Origin: Maricaulis salignorans | Lineage (GTDB): Bacteria; Pseudomonadota; Alphaproteobacteria; Caulobacterales; Aquidulcibacteraceae | Length of the DNA: 33,927 nt | Direction: 5' to 3' | NCBI GenBank assembly: GCA_945891505.1 | Contig: CAMDDL010000026.1 | Location: forward strand, 1 to 33,927 | Part shown: piece after piece, positions 17,494-28,000 of the stretch | Layout: every line of letters starts with the position of its first letter | Position numbering within the stretch: position 1 is the first letter of the stretch | Program-made: the position numbers and the translations under genes | Notes under the pieces: generated by a model | What the model was told of the DNA's origin: nothing | Databases searched by the model: none | What the model saw: only the letters and a program-made list of their open reading frames with translations

Positions 17494-18081
17494 TTACCGC
17501 ACATTCGGGCGGTAGAAGACATGGCCCCCAATGCTGGTGACGCGGCGGTAGACGCGCGCCCAACTGGGGTCAACAAACGTCGCATGGAAGTGGGTCGCAC
17601 CGGGTGCTACACCGGGTCTCCATCCATCGACGACACGTTCTGCGATCTCATTGGCACGTTGCCACTGAAGACCACTTGGGGCGCGCTTCGCGCTGCACGC
17701 CCACGAGAATTGGCAACTCCGTCCTGAGCGCTGATAAACAACGCCACAGAAACTCTTTGGATATGCCTTTGAAGCCACCCGCGTTGCAACCACTTCAGCT
17801 ACTGCTTCTTGGCCGCGACGGGGCTCACCCTTCGCTTCATAGTATACTGCCTCAGCCAGACACCGTACCTGACGCGCACGGTCGAGCCCGGCCGTGTTGC
17901 GCTTCGATTGCGGAGTACCCTGGGATTGGGTCGTGGTTATGTCGGCATCAACCTGGGCATCTTCCACCACAGGTTCTGCATGAACGATCGTGCTGAGGCA
18001 TACGATCAAACACACAGTCCCTAGGACGGTCGCAGCATCACGCGCGAAGGTCCTAGAGAGGCCGGTCTGTCCCGACTTCAT
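17494..18081 (-). CDS. SleB-type cell wall hydrolase (Hydrolase_2 family)
   Basis: This is predicted to cleave peptidoglycan glycan strands in the periplasm, as SleB lytic transglycosylases do; the actual substrate here is not shown. The 195-residue product has an N-terminal hydrophobic segment (about 17-36, ending VHAEP) acting as signal peptide or anchor. A polar linker follows, then the catalytic domain starting CLAEAVYYEAKGEP (74-87, with the likely catalytic Glu82). Further landmarks are CGVVYQ, CQFSWAC (123-129) and the C-terminal ATHFHATFVDPSWA block. Four cysteines (74, 112, 123, 129) could form disulfides. In proteobacteria such genes act in wall remodelling, not spore germination. 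The ATG has only a weak ribosome site. The 269-bp upstream gap shows no clear gene. Confidence 0.88.
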   Translation of the reverse strand: MKSGQTGLSRTFARDAATVLGTVCLIVCLSTIVHAEPVVEDAQVDADITTTQSQGTPQSKRNTAGLDRARQVRCLAEAVYYEAKGEPRRGQEAVAEVVATRVASKAYPKSFCGVVYQRSGRSCQFSWACSAKRAPSGLQWQRANEIAERVVDGWRPGVAPGATHFHATFVDPSWARVYRRVTSIGGHVFYRPNVR

Positions 18082-18350
18082 GAATCGCTTTTACCCTGTT
18101 GGGTGCCCTTTCGCAAACTCAGCAGCGCAGTTCCGACCTGTAACTTTCGCGAATTCAGGGAAAAGTAACAGAATTATGATAAGGGTTTTAGGTGCTTACA
18201 TCTGCGTTGCAATTCCGCATAGGAGACATGCTCCGGGTTTTTTAAGCGCGATTTAGACCCTTTTTGGCGTCTTTAGCACTGGAAATTGGGCAGTCGAATC
18301 GCCTAAACAAGTACCTCAAATGGCCCTCACACCACGCAGTTTGATTCGCC

Positions 18351-19133
18351 TTATTTGGGCGAAACAGCGGTCGGAGCTTGGTTGCGTGGAACTCCATTAG
18401 CGGACGCCACGGCACTAATGCCAGCCAGTTGGCGCAGACGTTTCGCTTCTGCGGCGTCGGCACTGGCGAGATAGGCGTCACGTGCTGCGACGCTGGGCCA
18501 CGAGGCGACCACAAAGCGATCAAACACGGTATCGCCCTCCATGGACGTGAATTGGCCAATGCCTGGTGAATTGATTAGTTGCCCGCCGGAGCGATTTACG
18601 CCGTCTACAAGGCTGGCAGTTGCGCGATCAGAGGCGCCTTGCTCGTCAGCACCTTTGCCGATCGATCCCGTCATAACGATCAGAAAGCCCGCCCCTGCCC
18701 CTTCAAATGGCGTTGGGCTAGTTCCTTCGATGGCTACTACGCTGAACACACCGGCATTGTCGCGCTTGCGAATGGCGGTCCGGTAAGCCTCCCCCCACCA
18801 GAAAGCATCGGCCCCGGCACGGGTGGGGAATTTGGCGAAGATCACCGAGCGATCTGTCCATGGCCCCTCTAGCCACCTCACCCCGCGCCCAGGGGCCCCG
18901 ATGGCGAGATAATAGCCATCAAGACTGGCATAAATGGGCGGGAGTGAAGCAGCATATGCGCCGATCTTGGCGCGGTCTGTTGCTTTGCCAACAACTAGCA
19001 AATAGCCGGGATTGGAATTTATTGGGGTCTGCGCCAAGCTATTGTTTGGTGCAAGCAAGGACACAACAAACAGGCCCATGAGCAGCAAACGAAACCCAAA
19101 AGCTGACACGGAAGCAGTCACCTTATGAACCAT
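18351..19133 (-). CDS. Secreted tandem DUF1330-like (dimeric alpha/beta-barrel) protein
   Basis: The 260-residue product starts with a signal peptide (hydrophobic 11-29, cleavage near SLAQT, about residue 35). Residues 43-136 resemble DUF1330: GYLLVVGKATD, a helix, GGYYLA-like DGYYLAIGAPG, a WLEGPW turn, a VIFAKFPT strand and the AFWWGEAY helix. Residues 149-246 repeat the same layout more divergently (GFLIVMTG, GGQLIN, DRFVVASWPS, AYLASADAAEA). The protein is therefore an internal duplication of a fold that normally dimerises. Cytoplasmic DUF1330 proteins have no settled function, and an exported tandem form is unusual. The gene lies downstream of the carbonic anhydrase and upstream of the SleB gene with long gaps on both sides. 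Confidence 0.75.
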   Translation of the reverse strand: MVHKVTASVSAFGFRLLLMGLFVVSLLAPNNSLAQTPINSNPGYLLVVGKATDRAKIGAYAASLPPIYASLDGYYLAIGAPGRGVRWLEGPWTDRSVIFAKFPTRAGADAFWWGEAYRTAIRKRDNAGVFSVVAIEGTSPTPFEGAGAGFLIVMTGSIGKGADEQGASDRATASLVDGVNRSGGQLINSPGIGQFTSMEGDTVFDRFVVASWPSVAARDAYLASADAAEAKRLRQLAGISAVASANGVPRNQAPTAVSPK

Positions 19134-19234
19134 TTTAATCGCCCTCTATCGCGCTCAGCGCCCAAGGCTAGCCACACGACCAAGACGGAATGGTATACTC
19201 TTTTATGGGTTTGGGAAGGCTGCAGCAATGGAAC

Positions 19235-19288
19235 GCGCAGCACGAGCTGCGCCTTTAAACGTGTATCGAGGCGCACCTAGTGGTGCGC
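19235..19288. terminator. Pair of hairpins 3' of the carbonic anhydrase gene
   Basis: Two compact perfect stems lie side by side: GCGCAGC/GCTGCGC (19235-19241 with 19246-19252, ACGA loop) and GCGCACC/GGTGCGC (19271-19277 with 19282-19288, TAGT loop). Neither has a U tract on the minus strand, so they may mark the mRNA 3' end, with or without Rho. Confidence 0.4.
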
Positions 19289-19316
19289 GGTCCTTTGAAT
19301 ACCCTCAACCCCAACC

Positions 19317-20210
19317 TTAGTCGCGCAGCACGTAGCGGCGGTTGACGGGCTGGATTGGTCTTGCATTCATGGGGAACAAGGCTTGGAATGCCTCTACATC
19401 CTTTTGAGAAACCAAGATTGGCGTCGAAAGAACGGTCCACAAAACCGTTTCAGAACAAGGTGGTGTGGTCAGCGAGCCTTGATAGCGATATATGCCATCA
19501 ATAGGGGCGATCATCCCGCGTTGTTCGATCATTCCGACGCTGGCTGAGCCCTCTTCTTTCGGGGCCTTTTCCATAATGGTCGAGAACAAGGAATTCTCGC
19601 CACCTGGCATCATCAAAACGCCGATAACGGCCAGTCTGCCCTCGGCATTTTTGTGCACGAAGTGTACTTCCATCGGATAATTGCGTCCATCGATTGTATG
19701 CTCAGATGGGGTGTGGAAGTGGAATTGAAGCAAGTCAAACCGCTCGCCATCAATGGTGGCATAGCCGCCATCTTTGCCTTCCACTTGAATGGTGTGGCCA
19801 TTGTTGACCACGTTCCAGGCAGCGGGCTTCCAGTGTAAGGCGATGTTGGAGACTTCGGCGTCAACGCCGCCAGTTAAGTCGATTGGGGATTGTTCGAGAC
19901 CTGAGGCACAAGCCTTGTTGGCTTCAGCGATTTTGCCCCAGTTCTCAGGCCCTGTTGAGCCCTCATAACCCCAATGTGCGCCATCTTTTCCGGGGATTAA
20001 ATTCGACAGGATGGACTTTTTCTCGCCCTCTGGGGCTGCATGCGCATCTTTAGATTCGTGTGCTGCGGGGGCTGCATGGGCATTTGCATTATCATGCTTT
20101 GCTTCTGCCGCCGCATGTGGCGCTTCACCGCTCATCAAGGCTTTGGCGGTGCCAATGCCGATAACGGCCACCAGTGTTACAATCCCAATACCCGCCAACA
20201 CACGTTTCAT
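19317..20210 (-). CDS. Alpha-carbonic anhydrase, periplasmic
   Basis: This enzyme interconverts CO2 and bicarbonate in the periplasm. The 297-residue product has an N-terminal hydrophobic segment (3-26) and a His/Ala/Lys-rich linker (about 31-65). The alpha-CA domain follows: QSPIDL (107-112), NNGHTIQVE with proton-shuttle His139, zinc ligands His164 and His166 (FHFHTPSEH) and His183 (EVHFVH), Glu170, and SLTTPPCSE with the gatekeeper Thr248. Cys101 and Cys252 are placed to form the disulfide typical of exported bacterial alpha-CAs. All catalytic residues are present, so it should be active. The ATG has GAGGGA upstream. It sits alone between the rpoC-side repeat mosaic and the DUF1330-like gene. 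Confidence 0.95.
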   Translation of the reverse strand: MKRVLAGIGIVTLVAVIGIGTAKALMSGEAPHAAAEAKHDNANAHAAPAAHESKDAHAAPEGEKKSILSNLIPGKDGAHWGYEGSTGPENWGKIAEANKACASGLEQSPIDLTGGVDAEVSNIALHWKPAAWNVVNNGHTIQVEGKDGGYATIDGERFDLLQFHFHTPSEHTIDGRNYPMEVHFVHKNAEGRLAVIGVLMMPGGENSLFSTIMEKAPKEEGSASVGMIEQRGMIAPIDGIYRYQGSLTTPPCSETVLWTVLSTPILVSQKDVEAFQALFPMNARPIQPVNRRYVLRD

Positions 20211-20306
20211 GGCCGCATCCCTCGTCTTTATTTCAGACTATACTTAACCAGAAGGCGTTAAGCCTTTCTCACTTTTTTGTGAGGGGTTTGTGATGAGGAA
20301 AGGCCC

Positions 20307-20396
20307 GTCATCCCGGACGGCGCAGCCGAGTCCCTGATCTTGATCCGCAAACAAACTGAGGTCCCCGCTCGCAGCTCGCGCTCCGGCGGGAATGAC
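20307..20396. repeat. Repeat unit with GTCATCCCGG / CCGGCGGGAATGAC ends
   Basis: This 90-bp segment begins GTCATCCCGG and ends CCGGCGGGAATGAC, so its termini are imperfect inverted repeats. Its interior carries CGCAGCCGAGTC and GCTCGCAGCTCGCGC, themselves partly self-complementary. Intergenic elements with GTCAT-TCCCGC-type ends are familiar dispersed repeats in alphaproteobacterial genomes; membership of a specific family was not tested. Confidence 0.6.
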
Positions 20397-20418
20397 AGGT
20401 TTGCAATAGGCAACTTAT

Positions 20419-20464
20419 CTGGAAGCGTTTTGGTGATCCCTGTGGTCCACCAAACCGCTTCCAG
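20419..20464. repeat. Imperfect inverted repeat with CTGGAAGCG / CGCTTCCAG arms
   Basis: CTGGAAGCG (20419-20427) pairs with CGCTTCCAG (20456-20464), and inside it TTTGGTG (20429-20435) pairs with CACCAAA (20448-20454). One-nucleotide offsets separate the two blocks. The inner TTTGGTG/CACCAAA pair recurs in the unit at 20579-20607. Confidence 0.75.
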
Positions 20465-20474
20465 TAGCATGACC

Positions 20475-20559
20475 GGGCGATTTGTCGCGTCAAGTCCAGA
20501 TTTCCTTTGGAAATCTGCCGCGAGGCGGCGCGAAGCGGACTTGACCCGCCAAATCGCCC
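20475..20559. repeat. 85-bp inverted-repeat element able to form a branched cruciform
   Basis: The outer arms 20475-20497 and 20537-20559 pair at 21 of 23 positions (GGGCGATTTG with CAAATCGCCC, GTCAAGTCC with GGACTTGAC). Two further perfect hairpins sit inside: AGATTTCC/GGAAATCT (20498-20505 with 20509-20516, TTT loop) and GCCGC/GCGGC (20517-20521 with 20525-20529, GAG loop). The fold is a three-way junction. No flanking target-site duplication was found. Confidence 0.85.
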
Positions 20560-20578
20560 ACAAACAATCGAGGCTGGC

Positions 20579-20607
20579 CTTTGGTGCAGGCAGCGCCTGC
20601 ACCAAAG
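20579..20607. repeat. Perfect 13-bp inverted repeat with 3-nt loop
   Basis: CTTTGGTGCAGGC (20579-20591) is the exact inverse of GCCTGCACCAAAG (20595-20607) around an AGC loop. No U tract follows on the minus strand. It is one of four adjacent palindromic units in this gap. Confidence 0.85.
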
Positions 20608-20668
20608 CCTTCTAGATGGAAAAGCCCCACTCCTCTTGGGAGAGGGGAGCGCCGCAAGCCCCAACACC

Positions 20669-20700
20669 AAAAAGGCCCCGGATTGCTCCGGGGCCTTTTC
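20669..20700 (-). terminator. Strong intrinsic terminator of rpoBC
   Basis: A 13-bp perfect stem, AAAAGGCCCCGGA with TCCGGGGCCTTTT (20670-20682 with 20687-20699), closes a TTGC tetraloop. On the minus strand it ends in a U5 run, 23 nt after the rpoC stop. The outer A-U pairs make it terminate in both directions. Confidence 0.93.
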
Positions 20701-20722
20701 AAATTTGTAAAGTTTCGAAACC

Positions 20723-23700
20723 TTATTCGGTGCCGAGGTCGACGACGTCCATGCCAGCCACTTCGGCAGGCAGAGGCTCCATCGCGCTTTCTTGTTCGAT
20801 CGCGGCATCGGCATCTTGATAGGCGGCAATCGCCTTCAAGCGGCGGAGTGCACCACCGGTACCGGCTGGGATCAGGCGGCCCACGATGACGTTCTCTTTG
20901 AGGCCTTCCAGCGTGTCGTGCTTGCCATTGACCGCTGCGTCAGTGAGGACGCGGGTGGTTTCTTGGAACGACGCGGCCGAGATGAACGAACGGGTCTGCA
21001 AGGAGGCTTTGGTGATCCCCAGAAGCACAGGCTCTGCTGTAGCTTCGCGGAGGCCCAATTCCTTCATACGGGCGTTTTCATCGATCAAGTCGACTTCATC
21101 AATGGCGTCGCCCTTGATCATGTCGGTATCGCCTGGATCGGTGACTTCCACCTTCTGCAACATCTGACGGACGATGGTTTCAATGTGCTTGTCATTGATA
21201 CCCACGCCTTGGAGACGATAGACCTTCTGGATTTCTTCAACCAGATATTCGGCCAAAGCTTCCACGCCCAGAACCGCCAAGATGTCTTGTGGTGCTGGGT
21301 TGCCGTCGAGCAGATATTCGCCGCGCTTGATCCGGTCGCCATCTTGAACCGACAAGTGCTTACCCTTGGCGATCAGATAGGTTGCGGGCTCCATCGTTTC
21401 ATCATCAGGGATGATGAGCACTTTGCGCTTGTTCTTATAGTCCTTACCGAATTCAACGCGGCCATCGATTTCGGCGATGATTGCATGATCCTTCGGACGA
21501 CGGGCTTCGAACAATTCCGCAACGCGTGGCAGACCGCCCGTGATGTCGCGGGTCTTGGCCCCACCGGTCGCAACACGCGACAGAGTGGCACCTGGCCCGA
21601 TCATTTCACCATCGGTGACCGACAAGATCGCATCGATTGGCAGGGTGTAGACAGCGTCTGCGCCATTGGCCAATTTCACGAAGCTACCATCGTCGTTCAA
21701 CAGAGCGACAGCAGGACGCAGGTCATTATTGGCCTTAGCGCCACGCCAGTCGATCACGCGCTTGGACGAAATACCGGTGGCATCGTCCAACTCGTCGCGA
21801 GCCGAAATGCCGTCTACGAGGTCTTGCAGACGCACGCGGCCGCCAACTTCGGTGACGATTGGGGTTGCAAACGGGTCCCAGTCGGCCAAACGCTGACCAC
21901 GAACGACCTTGGTCTTGTCTTCTGCCCGGATGCGTGCACCAAATGGCAGCTTAAAGGACTGACGCTCTTTGCCTTCGCCATCAAACACGGCGATCACCAT
22001 GTTACGGCTCAGGCAGACCAGATCGCCATCATCGCGCTTCACTGTTGCACGGTTCACGAAGCGCACTTCACCGTCGAGACCGGCTTCCATGAAGCTGGTG
22101 TCGGCCACCTGTGCCGCACCACCAATGTGGAACGTACGCATGGTCAGCTGTGTACCAGGCTCACCGATCGACTGAGCGGCGATAACGCCCACCGCTTCAC
22201 CGTGGTTGACGCGGGTACCGCGAGCAAGGTCACGGCCATAGCAGGTCGCGCACACGCCGTTGCGGGTTTCACATGTCAGAGGTGAGCGAACCTTAATGGT
22301 CTGCACGCCAGCTTTATCGATGGCGATGGCGATGTCTTCATCCACATAGGTGTCTTGTGGGTAGATGACTTCGCCGGTTTGCGGATCAACTGCATCTTGC
22401 GCCAAGGTCCGGCCGAGAATGCGCTGTTCCAAGGAGACGATAACTTCCGCCCCTTCGGTGACAGCCCGCAACTCAATACCCATTGAGGTGCCGCAATCTT
22501 CTTCGGTGATGATGCAATCCTGCGCTACGTCGACCAAACGACGGGTCAGATAACCCGAGTTTGCGGTCTTCAATGCGGTATCGGCCAAGCCCTTACGCGC
22601 ACCGTGGGTGGAGTTGAAGTATTCCTGAACGGTCAGGCCTTCTTTGAAGTTCGAGATGATTGGCGTTTCGATGATTTCGCCCGATGGCTTAGCCATCAGA
22701 CCGCGCATCCCGGCCAATTGCTTCATCTGGTTCTTCGAACCACGCGCACCGGAGTGCGCCATCATGTAAACGGAGTTCATTTCCAAGGTTACGCCGTCGC
22801 GACCTGGGCGAAGCTTCGAAACTTCTTCCATCATCGCGTCTGCCACACGGTCCGTACATTTCGACCAAGCGTCAACGACCTTGTTGTACTTTTCGCCCTT
22901 GGTGATCAGACCGTCAGAATATTGTTGCTCATATTCTTCAACGCTGGTCCGGGTTGCTTCGACCATGGCTTCTTTTTCAGGTGGTACGACCATGTCGGCC
23001 ATACCGAAGGAGATGCCGGCCTTACAGGCTTCCTTGAAGCCCAATTGCATCATGCGGTCTGCAAAGATCACCGTCGCCTTCTGGCCGCAGAAGCGGTAGA
23101 CTTGGTCGATGATGTTGGAGACTTCCTTCTTGGTCATCAACTGATTGACGATTGTTGGCGGCACCTTGGGGTGACGGGGCAACAGATCTGCAATCATGAA
23201 GCGGCCTGGGGTGGTACTGATCGTTCTTGTGACGGACGTGCCTTCATCGTCAACGCCAACATAGCGCGCCTTGATCTTGGAATGCAGCGTAACAACGCCC
23301 GCATCCAAAGCAGCTTCGATTTCACCCAAGTCGCGGAAGGCCTTGCCTTCACCGATTTCGTTTTCACGCTCAATCGACAAGAAGTAGAGACCCAAGACGA
23401 TGTCTTGGCTTGGCACGATGATGGGCTTGCCACTTGCAGGGCTCAAGATGTTGTTGGTCGACATCATAAGCACGCGGGCTTCAAGCTGGGCTTCGATCGA
23501 CAATGGCACGTGAACGGCCATTTGGTCGCCGTCGAAGTCGGCGTTGAATGCGGTACAAACCAGCGGGTGCAGCTGGATGGCCTTACCTTCGATCAATTTT
23601 GGTTCGAAGGCTTGGATGCCCAAGCGGTGCAAGGTTGGTGCGCGGTTCAGCATCACAGGATGCTCGCGGATCACTTCGTCGAGAATGTCCCAAACTTCAG

Positions 23701-24922
23701 GACGCTCTTTTTCAACCAGCTTCTTGGACTGCTTTACCGTGCTGGACAGGCCCTTGGCGTCCAAGCGTTGGTAGATGAAAGGCTTGAACAATTCCAAAGC
23801 CATCTTCTTAGGCAGGCCGCACTCATGCAGCTTCAATTCTGGACCAACGGTGATCACCGAACGGCCCGAATAGTCGACGCGCTTGCCGAGCAAGTTCTGA
23901 CGGAAGCGACCTTGCTTGCCTTTCAGCATATCAGCCAAAGACTTAAGCGGGCGCTTGTTGGCACCCGTGATAACGCGACCGCGACGGCCGTTATCGAACA
24001 GAGCGTCGACGGATTCTTGCAACATGCGCTTTTCGTTGCGCACAATAATGTCTGGCGCACGCAGCTCAATCAGACGCTTCAAACGGTTGTTGCGGTTGAT
24101 CACACGGCGATAGAGGTCGTTCAAGTCTGACGTTGCAAACCGGCCACCATCCAGAGGCACCAAGGGGCGCAATTCTGGCGGGATGACGGGGATGTTCGTC
24201 ATGATCATCCATTCTGGACGGTTGCCAGAATTCATGAAGGCTTCGATCAGCTTCAAGCGCTTCGCAAGCTTCTTTGGCTTCAGCTCGGTCGTGCACTCAG
24301 AGATATCGATGCGGATCTGCTTGGCAGTCTCTTCCAGATCGATGGCATCCAGCATGGTGCGAACCGCTTCAGCACCAATGCCAACGGTGAAGCTATCTTC
24401 GCCATAAGTGTCTTGGGCTTCATAAAGCTCGTTCTCATCGATCAGCTGACGCTCTGTGAAAGGCGTAATACCTGGCTCGATCACGATATGACGTTCAAAG
24501 TACAGAACTTTTTCCACGTCCTTCAAGGCCATGTCCAGCATCAAAGCGATGCGCGATGGCAAGGACTTCAAGAACCAGATGTGGGCAACTGGTGCGGCCA
24601 GTTCGATGTGGCCCATGCGCTCACGGCGCACGCGTTGAAGCGTAACTTCCACGCCGCACTTTTCGCAGGTGACGCCCTTGTATTTGATGCGCTTATACTT
24701 GCCGCACAAGCACTCATAGTCCTTGATCGGTCCAAAGATACGCGCGCAGAACAGACCATCGCGCTCTGGCTTGAAGGTCCGGTAGTTGATGGTTTCTGGC
24801 TTTTTGACTTCACCATAGGACCACGCCTTGATCTGGTCAGGGCTGGCCAAAGCAATGCGGATATTGTCGAATTGTGGGGCAATGGCTTGTGGGCCAAAGA
24901 TGTTCATCACGTCTTGATTCAT
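20723..24922 (-). CDS. rpoC: DNA-directed RNA polymerase beta' subunit
   Basis: RpoC is the catalytic large subunit that carries the active-site magnesium. The 1399-residue product starts [12 protein letters not shown] and has the N-terminal zinc site (Cys71, Cys73, Cys86, Cys89). The catalytic NADFDGD motif is at 460-466 (Asp462, 464, 466), and the second zinc-binding segment is [14 protein letters not shown]. The trigger-loop region includes the [16 protein letters not shown] sequence. I chose the ATG at 24922, preceded by GGGAGA; a reading from 25063 adds 47 residues overlapping rpoB and is rejected. The gap to rpoB is 79 nt. The stop is followed by the strong terminator, so nothing downstream is likely co-transcribed. 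Confidence 0.98.
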   Translation of the reverse strand: MNQDVMNIFGPQAIAPQFDNIRIALASPDQIKAWSYGEVKKPETINYRTFKPERDGLFCARIFGPIKDYECLCGKYKRIKYKGVTCEKCGVEVTLQRVRRERMGHIELAAPVAHIWFLKSLPSRIALMLDMALKDVEKVLYFERHIVIEPGITPFTERQLIDENELYEAQDTYGEDSFTVGIGAEAVRTMLDAIDLEETAKQIRIDISECTTELKPKKLAKRLKLIEAFMNSGNRPEWMIMTNIPVIPPELRPLVPLDGGRFATSDLNDLYRRVINRNNRLKRLIELRAPDIIVRNEKRMLQESVDALFDNGRRGRVITGANKRPLKSLADMLKGKQGRFRQNLLGKRVDYSGRSVITVGPELKLHECGLPKKMALELFKPFIYQRLDAKGLSSTVKQSKKLVEKERPEVWDILDEVIREHPVMLNRAPTLHRLGIQAFEPKLIEGKAIQLHPLVCTAFNADFDGDQMAVHVPLSIEAQLEARVLMMSTNNILSPASGKPIIVPSQDIVLGLYFLSIERENEIGEGKAFRDLGEIEAALDAGVVTLHSKIKARYVGVDDEGTSVTRTISTTPGRFMIADLLPRHPKVPPTIVNQLMTKKEVSNIIDQVYRFCGQKATVIFADRMMQLGFKEACKAGISFGMADMVVPPEKEAMVEATRTSVEEYEQQYSDGLITKGEKYNKVVDAWSKCTDRVADAMMEEVSKLRPGRDGVTLEMNSVYMMAHSGARGSKNQMKQLAGMRGLMAKPSGEIIETPIISNFKEGLTVQEYFNSTHGARKGLADTALKTANSGYLTRRLVDVAQDCIITEEDCGTSMGIELRAVTEGAEVIVSLEQRILGRTLAQDAVDPQTGEVIYPQDTYVDEDIAIAIDKAGVQTIKVRSPLTCETRNGVCATCYGRDLARGTRVNHGEAVGVIAAQSIGEPGTQLTMRTFHIGGAAQVADTSFMEAGLDGEVRFVNRATVKRDDGDLVCLSRNMVIAVFDGEGKERQSFKLPFGARIRAEDKTKVVRGQRLADWDPFATPIVTEVGGRVRLQDLVDGISARDELDDATGISSKRVIDWRGAKANNDLRPAVALLNDDGSFVKLANGADAVYTLPIDAILSVTDGEMIGPGATLSRVATGGAKTRDITGGLPRVAELFEARRPKDHAIIAEIDGRVEFGKDYKNKRKVLIIPDDETMEPATYLIAKGKHLSVQDGDRIKRGEYLLDGNPAPQDILAVLGVEALAEYLVEEIQKVYRLQGVGINDKHIETIVRQMLQKVEVTDPGDTDMIKGDAIDEVDLIDENARMKELGLREATAEPVLLGITKASLQTRSFISAASFQETTRVLTDAAVNGKHDTLEGLKENVIVGRLIPAGTGGALRRLKAIAAYQDADAAIEQESAMEPLPAEVAGMDVVDLGTE

Positions 24923-25001
24923 AGAACCCAGTCTCCCGTTCTCGTGAAGAGAACAAAGCGGAGCGTGCAAACCACGCCCCGCAAACTCAATCAAATGTGG
25001 A

Positions 25002-28000
25002 TTATTTCTTCGGTGGGAGTTGTCCGCCGGCACCATCGCCAACGGCAGCTCCCATCCCTTCAACCAACTCGACGTTCAGACCCAAGGAACGCATTTCCTT
25101 GATCAAAACGTTGAACGATTCAGGGATACCGACTTCGAATGTGTCATCACCGCGAACGATGCTCTCGTACACTTTGGTCCGGCCAGCGACGTCGTCGGAC
25201 TTCACCGTCAACATCTCCTGCAGGGTATAGGCAGCGCCATAGGCTTCCAGTGCCCAGACTTCCATTTCCCCAAAGCGCTGACCGCCGAACTGCGCCTTAC
25301 CGCCCAGCGGCTGCTGGGTGACGAGCGAGTATGGACCGATCGAACGGGCGTGAATCTTATCATCCACCAAGTGGTGCAGCTTGAGCATGTAGATGTAGCC
25401 CACGGTGACCTTGCGCTTGAACGCCTCACCAGTACGGCCATCATAAAGCGTGCTCTGTCCGGTTTCATCATTGCCCGTACGGCGCAATAATTCCCGGATG
25501 TCGCTTTCGCGTGCACCGTCGAACACTGGGGTCGCGATGGGAACACCGAACGACAGGTTCCGACCCAAGATTTTCAGGTCTTCTTCGCTCGTCGGCAATT
25601 CTTCATCCGGGCCATAGATGCTGGTCAGCGTATCGACAAAGCGTGCCTTGTCCCCTGCCCGCTCATAGGCTTCCAATGCTTCCTTGACTTGCTTGCCAAG
25701 GCCGGCACAGGCCCAACCCAAGTGGGTCTCGAGGATCTGACCCACGTTCATGCGCGAAGGCACGCCCAATGGGTTCAGCACGATATCAACATGGGTACCA
25801 TCTTCGAGGAATGGCATGTCTTCGATCGGGGTGATGCGCGAGATAACACCCTTGTTGCCGTGACGACCAGCCATCTTATCGCCGGGCTGAAGCTTGCGCT
25901 TCACGGCCACGAAGACTTTGACCACTTTCATCACGCCAGGAGGCAATTCGTCGCCACGACGCAGCTTTTCAACCTTGTCTTCAAAGCGGGCATCCAAGCT
26001 GCGCTTTGCATCTTGGAACAGCTTTTGAATGGCTTCGATTTCGCCCATCGCCGCTTCATCGGCAATGGCGATCTGCCACCATTGACCCTTGGAGAAGTCA
26101 GCCAAGGTTTCTTCGGTGATTTCACCTTTGCTGAAGCCCTTAGGACCTGACAGGCCCTCTTTGCCGACCAGCAATTCCTTCAAGCGGCCATAGATGTTGC
26201 GCTCAAGGATCGCCAACTCATCGTCACGGTCCTTGGCCAAACGCTCAATTTCCTCGCGCTCGATCTGCATCGCGCGCTGGTCCTTGTCGACGCCATGGCG
26301 GTTGAACACGCGGACTTCCACAACCGTCCCTTGAACGCCTGGTGGCACCTTCAAGGAGGTGTCGCGGACGTCAGAGGCCTTTTCACCGAAGATTGCCCGC
26401 AAGAGCTTTTCTTCTGGTGTCATGGGGGTTTCGCCCTTTGGCGTCACCTTGCCGACCAGAATGTCGCCTGGGTTCACTTCAGCACCAATGGCCACGATGC
26501 CTGCTTCGTCCAAGTTACGCAGGCTTTCTTCGCCAACGTTTGGAATATCGCGGGTAATTTCTTCAGGGCCGAGCTTGGTATCGCGGGCCGAAATCTCAAA
26601 CTCTTCCAAGTGGATCGAGGTGAAGACGTCGTCGCGCACGATGCGCTCTGAAATCAGGATAGAGTCTTCGAAGTTGTAGCCATTCCAAGGCATGAACGCG
26701 ACGAGCACGTTCCGGCCCAGAGCCAATTCACCCAGATCGGTCGAAGGACCGTCAGCGATGATGTCGCCATCACGGACCAAATCGCCAACCCGCACCAAAG
26801 GACGCTGATTGATACAGGTGTTTTGGTTCGAACGTTGGAACTTAATCAAGCGATAGATATCAACGCCTGGCTTAGTCGGATCGGTTTCTTCGGTTGCACG
26901 CACAACGATGCGGGTACCGTCGATCTGCTCCACGATGCCGGGACGACGGGCGACAATGGTCGCACCAGAGTCGCGAGCCACAACGCCTTCCATGCCGGTA
27001 CCGACCAATGGCGCTTCGGCTTTCACCAAAGGCACGGCCTGACGTTGCATGTTCGAGCCCATCAAAGCGCGGTTTGCGTCGTCGTTTTCCAAGAAGGGGA
27101 TCAGCGCCGCAGCAACCGAAACAACCTGCTTTGGCGACACGTCGATGAACTCGATCAGGTCCCGGTGCAGAATGGTTGCATCTCCGTTTTGACGGGCTTC
27201 AACCAATTCTTCGGTGATGTAACCGGTTGCGTCGACAGGCGAGTTTGCCTGAGCAATCGCATATTTGGCTTCTTCAACGGCGGAGAGATAGATCACCTCT
27301 TCCTGCATCTTGCCGTCGATCACGCGCCGATATGGGCTTTCGATAAAGCCATACTTATTGACGCGCGCAAACGTCGCCAACGAGTTGATCAGACCGATAT
27401 TTGGACCTTCTGGCGTTTCGATTGGGCAGATACGGCCATAATGGGTTGGGTGCACGTCGCGGACTTCGAAGCCTGCACGCTCGCGGGTCAAACCACCGGG
27501 GCCCAAGGCCGATAGACGGCGCTTGTGAGTGATTTCCGACAGCGGGTTGGTTTGGTCCATGAATTGCGACAATTGCGACGAACCAAAGAATTCGCGCACA
27601 GCCGCAGCCGCTGGCTTAGCATTGATCAAGTCATGCGGCATGACGGTGTCGATATCGATCGAACCCATCCGCTCTTTGATCGCACGTTCCATACGCAAAA
27701 GACCGACGCGATATTGATTTTCCATCAATTCGCCGACCGAACGCACACGACGGTTGCCGAGATTGTCGATATCGTCGATTTCGCCACGGCCATCACGTAG
27801 GCCAACCAGAACCTTCAGAACTTCGATGATGTCTTCCTTGCGCAGAACGCGCATTTCGTCATCTACATCGAGGTCGAGGCGCATGTTCATTTTCACGCGG
27901 CCAACGGCCGAGAGGTCATAGCGCTCCTTGTCGAAGAACAAGGATTGGAACATGGCTTGCGCGGTTTCTTGCGTTGGCGGCTCACCTGGACGCATGACGC

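Larger units (their letters stand above)
20211..20722. other. 512-bp gene-free region between rpoC and the carbonic anhydrase gene
   Basis: No convincing gene is present. From left to right it holds the carbonic anhydrase promoter region, a small CTCAC/GTGAG hairpin with a T6 loop (near 20268-20284), four inverted-repeat units described separately, a CCCC-CTC/GAG-GGGG imperfect stem (20625-20647) and the rpoC terminator. The open frames across it are by-products of the palindromes. Confidence 0.75.

Noticed and set aside
18082-18350. Small gene on either strand between the DUF1330-like and SleB genes
   Set aside because: Open frames here overlap neighbouring genes, lack ribosome sites and show no protein-like pattern.
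20229-20265. TTAA...TTAA pair upstream of the carbonic anhydrase gene as a CtrA site
   Set aside because: The two half-sites are separated by 10 bases instead of the 7 needed for the CtrA motif.
20307-20722. CRISPR array or defence element in the rpoC-carbonic anhydrase gap
   Set aside because: The units are palindromic but differ from each other in sequence, there are no regular spacers, and no cas or defence genes lie nearby.
20308-20829. Minus-strand open frame across the repeat mosaic into the rpoC 3' end
   Set aside because: The residues come from the palindromes themselves and a frame shifted from rpoC; no ribosome site or homology is apparent.
20792-22285. Long plus-strand open frame of 497 codons opposite rpoC
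   Set aside because: Antisense shadow of rpoC without recognisable domains or ribosome site.
22604-24130. Plus-strand open frame of 508 codons opposite rpoC
   Set aside because: Same reason: its composition follows from the rpoC codons on the other strand.
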